64,000 nucleotides of DNA from Verrucomicrobiaceae bacterium (GTDB lineage Bacteria > Verrucomicrobiota > Verrucomicrobiia > Verrucomicrobiales > Verrucomicrobiaceae). Below are positions 42,660 through 51,220 of the stretch, piece after piece. The notes beneath the pieces were generated by a model, which had not been told where the DNA came from, ran no database searches, and was given only the letters and a program-made list of their open reading frames with translations. How positions within the stretch are numbered: position 1 is the stretch's first letter; every line of letters starts with the position of its first letter. Made by a program: the position numbers and the translations under genes. The stretch lies in assembly GCA_015075365.1 (NCBI GenBank), contig JABTUN010000001.1:1984001-2048000 (forward strand). Direction: 5' to 3'.

Positions 42660-43433
42660 CTACACCTGGGGCCGGGTGGCCAGCTTCTTCTTCATCCGGA
42701 TGTTCAGCATCTCGACGAAGATCGAGAATCCCATCGCGAAATACACATAGTTCTTCGAGAAGTGAACGTGGAAGCCCTCGGCAATGAGGGTGGTGCCGAT
42801 GAGCAGCAGAAAGGACAGCGCCAGCATCTTCACGGTGGGATGGACACTGATGAAATCACTCACCGCGCCGGCGAAGACCATCATGAAGCCCACGGAGATC
42901 AGCACCGCAACCACCATGACCGTGATGTGGTCCACCATGCCCACCGCCGTGATCACGGAGTCGAGCGAGAAGACAATGTCGAGGATGGCGATCTGCACGA
43001 GGATGGCGCCGAGCGCGGCCTTCGCGGTTGATTTTTTCTCTGTCTCAGCGTGGCCCTCGACCTTGTGGTGAATCTCCACGGTGGCCTTGTAGAGCAGGAA
43101 CATTCCGCCCAGGATGAGCACGAGATCCTTGCCTGATATTTCATGCCCCATCACGGCAAAAAGCGGGTCTTTCAACTGAATCACCCAGGAGATGCAGAAG
43201 AGCAGCAGGATGCGGGTGAGCATCGCGAAGCCGAGGCCCAGCAAGCGTGCGCGGGGCCGCTCCGCCACCGGCAGCTTGTCCACGAGAATGGAGATGAAGA
43301 CGATGTTATCGATGCCCAGCACGATCTCCATCACCGTGAGCGTGATCATGGCCACCCAGGCCTCCGGGCTGCTGATCCAGGAAAGGTCAAAAAAGTTGAT
43401 CTCGGCAAGGGGGAGGTGCGTGAGGAGGCTCAT
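42660..43433 (-). CDS. TerC family integral membrane protein
   Basis: A 257-residue TerC/Alx-type membrane protein with about seven helices. The signature MEIVLGIDNIVFISILVDKLP with its DN pair in the membrane is clear, and the second half repeats the motif as ILDIVFSLDSVITAVGM. A His/Glu-rich cytoplasmic loop (EIHHKVEGHAETEKKS) sits in between. TerC proteins have been linked to tellurite resistance and, more recently, to manganese export and metal loading of exported enzymes. The start at 43433 (MSLLTHLP) fits the family better than the longer frame. It is followed by the Hsp20 pair in the same direction. Confidence 0.92.
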   Translation of the reverse strand: MSLLTHLPLAEINFFDLSWISSPEAWVAMITLTVMEIVLGIDNIVFISILVDKLPVAERPRARLLGLGFAMLTRILLLFCISWVIQLKDPLFAVMGHEISGKDLVLILGGMFLLYKATVEIHHKVEGHAETEKKSTAKAALGAILVQIAILDIVFSLDSVITAVGMVDHITVMVVAVLISVGFMMVFAGAVSDFISVHPTVKMLALSFLLLIGTTLIAEGFHVHFSKNYVYFAMGFSIFVEMLNIRMKKKLATRPQV

Positions 43434-43522
43434 GGGGGTGGTGGGCGCGGAGCCTAGCGGAGAAAGCGAAACCGGCAAACGACGACGAAACAGGCCTCCG
43501 TGCCCCGTACAGCCTCCGCACC

Positions 43523-44488
43523 ATGAACCGCCGCCAGTTCCTCCAGACCGCCTCTGCCAGCGCCCTAGCCTCCTGTACCAGCCTCCAGGCCCCTGATTCG
43601 CTCATCATCGACACCCACCAGCATCTCTGGGACCGCCGGAAGCTGAACCTGCCCTGGCTCGACAGCGCGCCCGAGGTGCTGAGGCATGATTTCCTCACCG
43701 CAGACTACCAGCGCGCGTTCGCCGGCCTCAACGTGAAGGCCATTTACATGGAGGTCGATGTCGCCACGAGCGATCACGCCAAGGAAGCTGACGGCATCGT
43801 GGCCCAATGCCGCGCCGGAAACACGCCCACCATCGCCGCGACGATCGGCGGGCGGCCTGCTTCAGCCGGTTTCGAGGGCTATGTGAGGCGCTACGCCGGC
43901 AACGGCATTGTCAAAGGCCTGCGCCAGGTGCTTCACGGCGGCTCCACGCCCGCGGGCTATTGCCTCAGCACCCAATTCATCCGTGGCGTGCGCACGCTCG
44001 GCCAGCACGGCCTCAACTTCGAGCTCACCATGCGCCCCACCGAGCTACGGGACGGCGCGCGGCTCATTCGTGAATGTCCAGACACGCGATTTGTGCTCGA
44101 TCATTGCGGCAACGGCGATCCAAAGGCCTTCAATCCCAAACTCGGCCCCGGCTTGAAGCGAAGCTGCGCGCCCGACGAGTGGAGGCGCGGCATCGACGCC
44201 ATCGCCGCCGCGCGCCCGGACGTGATGTGCAAGATCAGCGGCATTGTCGCCTTCGTCCCGCCGGGGAAATGGCATGCGGAGGACCTCGCACCCGTCGTGA
44301 ACCACTGCCTCGATACCTTCGGCCCCGACCGCGTCTTCTTTGGCGGCGACTGGCCCGTCTGTCTCCTCGGTGGCCCCGCTCTCGACTGGGTGAACGCGCT
44401 GCGGCAGATCGTCTCCTCCCGTCCCGCTGGTGAGCAACGCAAGTTGTGGAGCGGTAACGCCACGCGGTTTTATGGCTTGAGCGTGTAG
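43523..44488 (+). CDS. Amidohydrolase 2 family protein with Tat signal
   Basis: A 321-residue metal-dependent hydrolase. The N-terminus NRRQFLQTASASALASC is a twin-arginine signal, possibly with a lipobox (LASC). The TIM-barrel starts with IDTHQHLWDRRKLNLPWL, the usual H-x-H pattern at strand one, continues with VLDHCGNG and closes with FFGGDWPVC, which supplies the catalytic Asp. These segments resemble L-fuconolactonase and 4-sulfomuconolactonase relatives, so a lactone is a plausible substrate. A Gfo/Idh/MocA oxidoreductase with its own Tat signal follows 155 bases later; both may act on the same sugar derivative in the periplasm. Confidence 0.85.
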   Translation: MNRRQFLQTASASALASCTSLQAPDSLIIDTHQHLWDRRKLNLPWLDSAPEVLRHDFLTADYQRAFAGLNVKAIYMEVDVATSDHAKEADGIVAQCRAGNTPTIAATIGGRPASAGFEGYVRRYAGNGIVKGLRQVLHGGSTPAGYCLSTQFIRGVRTLGQHGLNFELTMRPTELRDGARLIRECPDTRFVLDHCGNGDPKAFNPKLGPGLKRSCAPDEWRRGIDAIAAARPDVMCKISGIVAFVPPGKWHAEDLAPVVNHCLDTFGPDRVFFGGDWPVCLLGGPALDWVNALRQIVSSRPAGEQRKLWSGNATRFYGLSV

Positions 44489-44565
44489 CAAGGCGCTGAT
44501 GCCCGGAGCCCTCTGTGGAAGGCCGGCGTGGCGGCGAGGTGATGTGACATCCGGCACCTTCGGCT

Positions 44566-44584
44566 CATCTCGCGGAGCGAGATG
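44566..44584. repeat. REP-like dyad CATCTCGC-GGA-GCGAGATG
   Basis: A perfect eight-base stem with a GGA loop in the gap between the amidohydrolase and oxidoreductase genes. There is no T-run. The GGA loop and the position after a plus-strand stop codon resemble the dyad at 8047-8059. Confidence 0.6.
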
Positions 44585-44643
44585 GCTACTTTGCTGGCGC
44601 ATCAACGACAGACGTGGAGTCGCAAGCGCGTTCACCCAGCCTC

Positions 44644-46008
44644 ATGAACCGCCGCTCCTTTTTCAAGCACACTGCCGCTTATGTTTCCGCGCCTGCCATT
44701 TTGAGTGCGAAGTCGCCGAACTCGATGTTTCAGGTGGCTTCGATCGGGGTTGGGGGGATGGGCGGGAACACGATGATGAGTGTTTTGCAGCATCCGAAGG
44801 TGCGGATCGTGGGGATGTGTGATGTGGATGCGAAGACGCTGGAGCTGGCGACGAAGGGCATGTCGTCGCGGCGGAAGGAGCATCAGGATCCGGCGGCGAA
44901 GGAGCGGCTGGGCGAGGCGTCGACGTTTCGGGATTATCGCGAGATGATCGCGAAGCTGGGCGATAGCGTCGATGCGATCACGATCGGCACGCCGGATCAC
45001 ATGCATGCGGCGCAGGCGGTGACGGCGTTGCGGGCGAAGAAGCATGTGTACCTCCAAAAGCCGCTCACGCATCATTTGCACGAGGCGCGGATTTTGAGCG
45101 CGGAGGCGGCCAAGGCGGGTGTGACGACGCAGATGGGCACGCAGGGGCATTCGAGCGTCGAGACATCGCTGGCGGTCGATTTGATCAAGAGCGGAGCCAT
45201 CGGCAAGGTGAAGGAGGTCATCTGCTGGGAGAACAAGAAGGCGAACTGGTGGCCGAAGGTCACGCAGCGGAAGGCGGAGGCCGATCCGGTGCCGGCGAAT
45301 GTGGATTGGAACCTGTGGCTCGGCGTGGCGAACGAGGTGCCCTTCCTCGAAGGCGCGTATCATCCGTCGATGTGGCGCTCGTGGGTCGATTTTGGCGTCG
45401 GGATGATGGGTGACATGGGCTGCCACTACTTTGATGTGGTGTTTGCCTGCCTCGGTTTGCAGGCACCAAAGCGCGTGCGCTGCCTCGACGAGGGCAGCAA
45501 GGGCGATCTGTATGCGATGAAGCGCCATCTGGAGCTCGAATTCCCCGGCACGGCGCTCACGGCGGGCGACACGATCAAGATGACGTGGACGGACGGCGGC
45601 TACGAGTATGACAAGCGCGTCATCAAGCCTGGCGTGCTCACCAAAGACACGCCGAGCGGCATTTTCTTCATCGGCGAGAGCGGCGGCATCTTCAAACCGC
45701 ACAGCCAGCGTCCATTCTTGGTGCCAGAGGAAAAGTTTGCCGGTTTCAGTTATCCAAAGAACCGCATCGCCAATCACTACACGGACTGGGTCGATGCCTG
45801 CATGAAGGGCCACAAGGCGGCCACCGACCTGCCGAGCTACGGCTGCCCGGTCACGGAGGCCGTTTTGCTCGGCGTGCTCTCCGAGCGCAATCCGGGCGAC
45901 TGGATCGAATGGGATGCCACGGCGGGCAAAATCGCCAACCGCCCCGAATTGAATGCCCAGCTCACGCGGACGTATCGCGACGGCTGGAGCGTCGAGGGGC
46001 TGGGGTGA
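44644..46008 (+). CDS. Gfo/Idh/MocA family oxidoreductase, Tat-exported
   Basis: A 454-residue NAD(P)-dependent sugar oxidoreductase of the type abundant in planctomycetes and verrucomicrobia. The N-terminus MNRRSFFKHTAAYVSAPAIL is a twin-arginine signal; the Rossmann motif follows as VASIGVGGMGG. The usual E-K-P motif appears as LQKPLTHHLHEAR, and the C-terminal domain contains MGDMGCHYFDV with the catalytic His region. The start at 44644 is preferred because it begins the Tat signal. Exported relatives keep their cofactor by folding before transport. The substrate is unknown; the amidohydrolase upstream is a likely pathway partner. Confidence 0.9.
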   Translation: MNRRSFFKHTAAYVSAPAILSAKSPNSMFQVASIGVGGMGGNTMMSVLQHPKVRIVGMCDVDAKTLELATKGMSSRRKEHQDPAAKERLGEASTFRDYREMIAKLGDSVDAITIGTPDHMHAAQAVTALRAKKHVYLQKPLTHHLHEARILSAEAAKAGVTTQMGTQGHSSVETSLAVDLIKSGAIGKVKEVICWENKKANWWPKVTQRKAEADPVPANVDWNLWLGVANEVPFLEGAYHPSMWRSWVDFGVGMMGDMGCHYFDVVFACLGLQAPKRVRCLDEGSKGDLYAMKRHLELEFPGTALTAGDTIKMTWTDGGYEYDKRVIKPGVLTKDTPSGIFFIGESGGIFKPHSQRPFLVPEEKFAGFSYPKNRIANHYTDWVDACMKGHKAATDLPSYGCPVTEAVLLGVLSERNPGDWIEWDATAGKIANRPELNAQLTRTYRDGWSVEGLG

Positions 46009-46549
46009 GGCAGGTAGTGAAACCTTGGGAGAAGAAGGGAGATGATGTGTCGATTGTTTCGTTTGTGAACTCCGGCTCGGGTTCGCAAACGTGATGCCGC
46101 TCGACAGCCCGCTCTTCCGCAATGACTTCACCCAACTGCTGCAGAGCCACCAGGTGCCGGACTGGTCCACTGGCGTAATCGCTGGCACGCCGGTGATCGC
46201 GGATGCCGCCCCCTTCACCAGCAGCAGCACCGGCATCGGTACGCCCGCGTCGCAGACGCTCAGCATGCCTGCCGCCGCGTCCGGCGGCCGGATCTAGCCG
46301 AGTGGGTGCTTCCGGACATGGCGACGGACATGGGCGGAGGCGAGTTGCGATCCTCTTTTTCCACCACGGAGCCTGGCTACTTCTTCGCGCCTTACCTGCG
46401 TTGAAGCGCTGGGCCTGAAAAGGTGGCCTTGTTTCGGCACAAGGGCTGCTGTGTGCTCATCCTGTGGCAATCTTCGACAATTTTGCGGCATCAGGCATCC
46501 ATGCAGTTGCGGAACGCGAAGACTGCCGTAGCCTTCCCCATTCCCCCCC
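46009..46549. other. 541-base gap with a hairpin and one doubtful short ORF
   Basis: No convincing gene was found. Close to the left end, an 11-base dyad (46060-46070 with 46081-46091, one wobble) could form a hairpin. Directly after it, an ORF at 46094-46297 (67 residues, MPLDSPLFRNDFTQ...) has no homology I recognise and no ribosome binding site; it may be a decayed gene fragment. The remainder, to 46549, has stops in all frames at short intervals on the plus strand. The opposite-strand frames here are low-complexity and Arg-rich and look non-coding. Confidence 0.5.
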
Positions 46550-46786
46550 ATGAGCGCCGCCGTGGACAGCAACGAAACCCGCATCAAGCAAGCCGAGAAA
46601 ATTGCCTCACATCCTGAGCAGTACAAGGTGTGCGAAGGCTGTGGTTCGATTGTGGTCATGCGTGCAGTCACCTGCCCGAGCTGTCATGCGTACCGTTTCG
46701 ATGCGTCGAAAGAGCGCGTCGTCGGCCAGGCGCGTGATCTGGCCATGCGCGCGGCCAGCGCGGTGCTCGCCGCGGATCTGGCGTAA
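46550..46786 (+). CDS. Small zinc-ribbon protein (78 aa)
   Basis: A soluble 78-residue protein with an N-terminal helix (TRIKQAEKIASHPEQY) and one zinc ribbon, CEGCGSIV followed by CPSCHAYRFD, with CxxC knuckles 13 residues apart. The C-terminal helix is Ala-rich. Such mini zinc-ribbons are frequent conserved hypotheticals and may contact RNA or proteins. The start at 46550 is the first ATG of the frame. It converges with the metzincin-like gene, leaving only four bases between the stop codons. Confidence 0.72.
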   Translation: MSAAVDSNETRIKQAEKIASHPEQYKVCEGCGSIVVMRAVTCPSCHAYRFDASKERVVGQARDLAMRAASAVLAADLA

Positions 46787-46790
46787 GCGG

Positions 46791-47399
46791 TCAAGGCTGA
46801 AAATGGGCCAGCCAGCGAAGGGCTGCAGCACGTGCCTGCTGGATTTCGGAGTCATTGAGATCGACACCGGTGCTCCCGGAGGCCAGCAGCGCGGAGTTGG
46901 GCTTGCGATGCTGCAAGGTCAGCACGTGGCCCAGTTCATGCGCGGTGACACGGGCCACAGGCTGGCGTGCTCCATGGCGCACACGAAAAACATCCGGAGT
47001 TTCGGAAACCACCACGGGCTCGTCATAAAAGAAACCGTTCGGACCCATTTCATGCACGAGACACACGTCCAGCGCGTCAGCGTGGAGCTTCTCCATCGGA
47101 ATGGCGGACTTGACCCAGTTGCGGTCGCGCTGAAACAACCGCTTCGGTGGCGGTGACAGGGCCTCCAGCGGGCGGATGGTCAAAATTTCAAAACGAATGC
47201 GTGCCGGCTGCCAGATCGCGTTCACCTCCGGCCAGAAGGCGCGCACATCGTGCTCCGAGAAAGTGCTCTGAAGCCGCGTGTTCGACATGGACTGCATCAA
47301 GTGCACACGCACCGGGATGACGATCAGGTCCGAGGGCGGTTCAGCGCTCCAGCCGTTCATCAAAAGCACAGCGGAGATGAGCAAAAATTGTTTGGACAT
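46791..47399 (-). CDS. Exported metzincin-like zinc metallopeptidase
   Basis: A 202-residue protein with signal peptide (MSKQFLLISAVLLMNGWSA). The zinc-binding motif HELGHVLTLQH fits HExxHxxxxxH of the metzincin clan, with Thr where the common motif has Gly. A preceding strand (DVFRVRHGARQPVARVTA) and a following turn (NSALLASGSTGVDLN) are compatible with a small M10/M12-like fold. The start at 47399 was chosen for the signal peptide; the frame extends to 47516. The secreted enzyme would cut proteins outside the cytoplasm. The substrate is not predictable. Confidence 0.75.
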   Translation of the reverse strand: MSKQFLLISAVLLMNGWSAEPPSDLIVIPVRVHLMQSMSNTRLQSTFSEHDVRAFWPEVNAIWQPARIRFEILTIRPLEALSPPPKRLFQRDRNWVKSAIPMEKLHADALDVCLVHEMGPNGFFYDEPVVVSETPDVFRVRHGARQPVARVTAHELGHVLTLQHRKPNSALLASGSTGVDLNDSEIQQARAAALRWLAHFQP

Positions 47400-47630
47400 G
47401 CGCGTGAGGATGCAGGTTCCCATGTATTTCACAAGCCCCTGTCCTTGAGTGAAGGTTTGTCGTCGGGAGGCGGTTTGTCGGGCGCTCCCAGGCAGGAAAA
47501 GCCAGATGATTGGCAAAAAGTCCCTTCTTAAAGCTGATTTGAGGCCAGAAAGTTCGGAAAAGTAGAAAAAAATACTTTCCAGTCATTACAGGCCCTGCTA
47601 GCTTTTGGTCTAACGGCGCACGTAATTCGT

Positions 47631-47677
47631 GTCGGCGAGCAATCCCGCTTGTCGCATGAGCCATGCGAGTGTCCGAC
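47631..47677 (+). promoter_or_regulatory. Structured 5' leader of the outer membrane protein gene
   Basis: The region 47400-47710 between the metallopeptidase start and the porin start has no gene. Inside it, TCGCATG-AGC-CATGCGA (47652-47668) makes a perfect seven-base hairpin, and GTCGG (47631) pairs with CCGAC (47673-47677) outside it. The structure ends 33 bases before the ATG. Another dyad, GGAAAAGTA with TACTTTCC, lies at 47556-47580 in an A-rich stretch. Strong leaders of this type are usual for abundant outer membrane proteins; control through mRNA stability is possible but not shown. Confidence 0.45.
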
Positions 47678-47710
47678 CTCAACCAAACACCAAACCAACA
47701 TAATCAGACT

Positions 47711-48691
47711 ATGAAATTGAACACATTGCTGAAAACGCTGGGGTTCTTGGCACTGGCCGCCACTCCCGTTGTGGCCGGAACCGCCCCCGCCTCCAAAGGC
47801 CCTGCTCCGGTCGCCCCGGTCAATGACGACCTCGGCATCAACGTCGGCCTTGGCTACCACACCAACTACATCTGGCGTGGCTTTAACTTCGGCCAGCACT
47901 GGCTCAGCGGCGGCCTCAACGGCGCGATCCCGCTTGTCGGTGGCGCTGGTGAAGACGGCGCTGGCACCCGCCTCGCCTGGGATGTGGAATACGGCACTCT
48001 TCTGGGCGACCAGGATCATGTCGGAGCCAACCTTCCTCCGTTCATCACGAATGACCTTTCCTTCCAGCGCGTCCAGCTGGGTGCCGCCATCCAGCACGAC
48101 GTTGGCCCGGTGACCCTCAGCCTCGGCTACCGCTACTTCCGCAACATGGGCGGTGTCGCCACCGGCGGCCTGTTCGGTCCCTTCACTGGCGGCGGCATGC
48201 AGGATGGTCAGGAAGTCAGCGTTGGTCTTGCCACCGCTCTCGGCCCGGTCAACGTCGCCACGAGCGCCAACTACGACTACGTGAACGACAGCTGGTACTT
48301 CGACCTTGATCTGAACACCAACATCGCCATCACCGATGCGATCAGCGTGGTTCCGTTCTTCAACGTCGGCTACGGCCACAACATGAACTGGCAGTTCAAC
48401 GAAGCGCAGTGGAGCGCGAATCCCGTCGGCGGCCTTGCCCCCCTCGGCTTCAACAACGGTGGCAATCCTGACCTCACAGGCTGGACCGCCATCACCACCG
48501 GCCTTCGTTTCCCGATCAAGCTGAACAGCCGCGCCACGCTGACCCCCTACATCGCCGGCAACTTCCCGCTTGGCCCGCTTAATAACGCCGCTGGTTCTGC
48601 CCGCGCCGCCATTACGCCCGCCGGTGGTCTGCCTGACACCGCTCTCAAGAGCGTGCTGTTCGGTGGCGTGACCCTCAGCGTCCGCTTCTAA
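47711..48691 (+). CDS. Outer membrane beta-barrel protein
   Basis: A 326-residue protein with a signal peptide (MKLNTLLKTLGFLALAATPVVAG). After a short Ala/Pro-rich segment the chain alternates polar and hydrophobic residues in strands rich in Gly, Tyr, Trp and Asn, for example NVGLGYHTNYIWRGFNFGQH, which resembles the start of TIGR02001-type proteins. The last residues VTLSVRF end in Phe, the standard signal for barrel insertion by Bam. The start at 47711 was chosen for the signal peptide. Codon use is strongly biased and the gene has its own leader and strong terminator, all suggesting high expression. The cargo, if a porin, is unknown. Confidence 0.85.
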   Translation: MKLNTLLKTLGFLALAATPVVAGTAPASKGPAPVAPVNDDLGINVGLGYHTNYIWRGFNFGQHWLSGGLNGAIPLVGGAGEDGAGTRLAWDVEYGTLLGDQDHVGANLPPFITNDLSFQRVQLGAAIQHDVGPVTLSLGYRYFRNMGGVATGGLFGPFTGGGMQDGQEVSVGLATALGPVNVATSANYDYVNDSWYFDLDLNTNIAITDAISVVPFFNVGYGHNMNWQFNEAQWSANPVGGLAPLGFNNGGNPDLTGWTAITTGLRFPIKLNSRATLTPYIAGNFPLGPLNNAAGSARAAITPAGGLPDTALKSVLFGGVTLSVRF

Positions 48692-48723
48692 TCGTCCCCG
48701 CACGATCACAACCTTTTCGGTTG

Positions 48724-48754
48724 AACCTCCCGGCACAAGCCGGGAGGTTTTTTT
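48724..48754 (+). terminator. Intrinsic terminator of the outer membrane protein gene, overlapping the priA ribosome binding site
   Basis: AACCTCCCGGC (48724-48734) pairs perfectly with GCCGGGAGGTT (48739-48749) across a four-base loop, followed by an uninterrupted T-run to 48754. The priA ATG starts at 48755, the next base. GGGAGG in the right arm is seven bases or so before that ATG and would act as Shine-Dalgarno sequence. Confidence 0.95.
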
Positions 48755-51145
48755 ATGTCCGCAGACCAATCCGCCAGCCCCCAGCACCGGCAGCTCGATT
48801 TATTCGGGGTGGCAGCGTCTTCTCCTGAATCCGCGCTGCCCAACGGAGGCATCAAAGGAGAATCCGGCAGCGGGGATGCAATGGCGGAGGCCCCGACGCT
48901 CGTTCGCAGCATCGTGCGGGTGCAGTTGGAGGGGTCAGCCGCCTTGGAGCTGGATTACTTGGTGCCGGAGAAACTGGCGGGGCGCGTGCGGGTGGGTTCA
49001 CGGGTCACCGTACCATTGCAGCGCCAGCGCGTGCCGGCGGTGGTGATCGAGTTTCTGGCTGAATCGCCCCACAGTGGCCGGTTGAAGGAAATTGCGGGGA
49101 TGGTCGGCACAAAGCCCATGTTTACCGAAAATCTGCTGCGGCTGGCGCGCTGGATCGCAGATTACTATCTGGTGCCCTATCATCAGGTGCTCCGCACGAT
49201 GCTGCCGCAGGCCGTGCGGGCCAGGCCTGAGACTTTCCTGACGGACAGCCGTGTGCATTTGGTCAAGGAGCCACCAGCGGAGGTTTTCGAGAGAATGAGC
49301 CGCTGCGCTCCCATGCAGGCACGTGTTCTGGACATGCTCCGCGTGGCAGGGGGAGAGCTGGCTTTGAGCAGCATGCGCCGCGACCTGCCACGGGCTGCGG
49401 CGGTCATCAAACCACTGCTCAAAGCGGGCTGGATCACGCGTAGCGAGGCAAGGATCGAACGCGATCCCTTCCAGGACGAGGAATTCATCCCCAGCGAGCC
49501 CCTGCGGCTCACCACGGAGCAGCAAGAGGCCTTTGACCGGATTCACGAGCTGCTGGCAGCACCTGCGCAGGCACGACCGATCCTGCTGCACGGCGTGACC
49601 GGAAGCGGGAAGACGGAAGTGTATCTGCAAACGATCGCCCGGGTGCTCGACGCGGGCCAAACAGCGCTGGTGCTGGTGCCGGAGATCAGCCTCACGCCGC
49701 AGACGATCGAGCGTTTCAAGGCACGTTTTGCAGCCCGCAAAGACCGGATTGCCGTGCTGCATAGCAGTTTGAGCGAGGGGGAGCGCCACGACGAGTGGTT
49801 CAAGATTCACGAGGGCCGCGCGGACATCGTCATCGGCGCCCGCAGCGCCATTTTCGCCCCGCTGGAGAATCTGGGCATCATCATTGTCGATGAGGAACAT
49901 GAGCCGTCCTACAAACAGGATGAAAACCCACGCTACCACGCGCGCGACCTGGCCGTGGTGCGGGCAAAGCTCGAAAGCTGCCTTGTGCTGCTCGGCAGCG
50001 CCACGCCGGGCCTGGAATCCTTCGAGAACGCCCTACGTGGGCGCTACGAGCTGCTGCGCCTCACGCGCCGCACGGATGGCAAGACACTGCCGCTCATCCG
50101 CATCCTCGACATGCGCCTGGAGAGACGCAAAGGCACGGGCATCAGCGCTGCAAACGCCGGGATTCTTTCGGAAAAGCTCCGCGCGGCCATCATGGCGCGC
50201 CTGGAGCGGCGGGAGCAGACGATTCTCTTCCTGAACCGCCGTGGCTTTAACACCTCCCTCACCTGCACGGCCTGCGGGGAGACGGTGCAGTGCCAGGACT
50301 GCAGCATTCCGATGACGCTGCACAAAAAAGACCATCGTCTCGTCTGCCATGTGTGCGGTGCGCGGCGCCTGCCGCCGGCCAAGTGCCCCGCCTGCGGCGA
50401 TCCGGCCATCAAGTTCACCGGGTTCGGCACCGAGCGCGTGGAGACGGTCGTGCGCGAGGTCTTCCCGCAGGCGCGGATCGCCCGCGTGGACACGGACACC
50501 GTGCAGCGAAAGCACCAATTGCGGGACATGCTGCGCGACTTCCGCGCGCAAAAGCTCGACATCCTCATCGGCACGCAAATGATCGCCAAGGGGCTCGACT
50601 TCCCGAATGTCACCCTCGTCGGCGTGCTGAACGCGGACATCGCGCTGAACCTGCCGGACTTCCGCGCCGCGGAGCGCACGCTCCAGTTGCTCGTGCAGGT
50701 GGCCGGCCGTGCCGGCCGCGGAGAGCTCAAAGGAGAGGTCATGGTGCAGACCTACGCGCCGCACACGCCCGCGGTGCAGTTTGCCCGGCACAATGACTTC
50801 GATGGCTTCGCCCAGCAGGAGCTGGAGCACCGCCAGGTGTTCCATTACCCGCCCTACACCCATGTCGTGATGCTGCACAGCCGTGGCAAGCACCAGACCC
50901 GCGCGGAGTTCGCGCTCCAGACGCTCCACCGCCGCCTGCTGGACGGACTGCCGGAGGGCGCGGTCATGGGAGAGCCCGCTCCCTGCGCGCTGGCCAAGGC
51001 GCACGGCCAGTTCCGCTTCCAGCTCCTGCTGCGCGCGGAGAAAATCCGCCCGCTCACCCGTCACATCCGGCAGGTCATCCGCTCCACCACCCTGCCGCAG
51101 GATGTCGTGGTGGTGTGGGACGTGGATCCCGTGTCACTCCTCTGA
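48755..51145 (+). CDS. priA: Primosomal protein N' (replication restart helicase)
   Basis: A 796-residue superfamily 2 helicase that reloads the replisome at stalled forks. The core is complete: GVTGSGKTE (Walker A), VDEEHEPSY (DEAH-like), and the zinc-binding region with CTACGETVQCQDCS and CHVCGARRLPPAKCPACG. The C-terminal helicase motifs LIGTQMIAKGLDFPNV and VAGRAGRG follow. The usual N-terminal DNA-binding domain begins near residue 43 (MAEAPTLVRSIV), for which 48881 is an alternative start with GGGGA in front. The longer start is favoured because GGGAGG lies before it and because residues 13-18 (QLDLFG) match the beta-clamp-binding consensus. Confidence 0.95.
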   Translation: MSADQSASPQHRQLDLFGVAASSPESALPNGGIKGESGSGDAMAEAPTLVRSIVRVQLEGSAALELDYLVPEKLAGRVRVGSRVTVPLQRQRVPAVVIEFLAESPHSGRLKEIAGMVGTKPMFTENLLRLARWIADYYLVPYHQVLRTMLPQAVRARPETFLTDSRVHLVKEPPAEVFERMSRCAPMQARVLDMLRVAGGELALSSMRRDLPRAAAVIKPLLKAGWITRSEARIERDPFQDEEFIPSEPLRLTTEQQEAFDRIHELLAAPAQARPILLHGVTGSGKTEVYLQTIARVLDAGQTALVLVPEISLTPQTIERFKARFAARKDRIAVLHSSLSEGERHDEWFKIHEGRADIVIGARSAIFAPLENLGIIIVDEEHEPSYKQDENPRYHARDLAVVRAKLESCLVLLGSATPGLESFENALRGRYELLRLTRRTDGKTLPLIRILDMRLERRKGTGISAANAGILSEKLRAAIMARLERREQTILFLNRRGFNTSLTCTACGETVQCQDCSIPMTLHKKDHRLVCHVCGARRLPPAKCPACGDPAIKFTGFGTERVETVVREVFPQARIARVDTDTVQRKHQLRDMLRDFRAQKLDILIGTQMIAKGLDFPNVTLVGVLNADIALNLPDFRAAERTLQLLVQVAGRAGRGELKGEVMVQTYAPHTPAVQFARHNDFDGFAQQELEHRQVFHYPPYTHVVMLHSRGKHQTRAEFALQTLHRRLLDGLPEGAVMGEPAPCALAKAHGQFRFQLLLRAEKIRPLTRHIRQVIRSTTLPQDVVVVWDVDPVSLL

Positions 51146-51220
51146 CTTGCGCAAGCAGAAATCCCGCAAGAGGGAAGGCGGCGTTGACAGTACGCGCTCC
51201 GCTCCAATATTCCGCCCCTC

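Noticed and set aside
48724..48754. Riboswitch upstream of priA
   Set aside because: The structure is a simple terminator hairpin of the porin gene without an aptamer-like domain.
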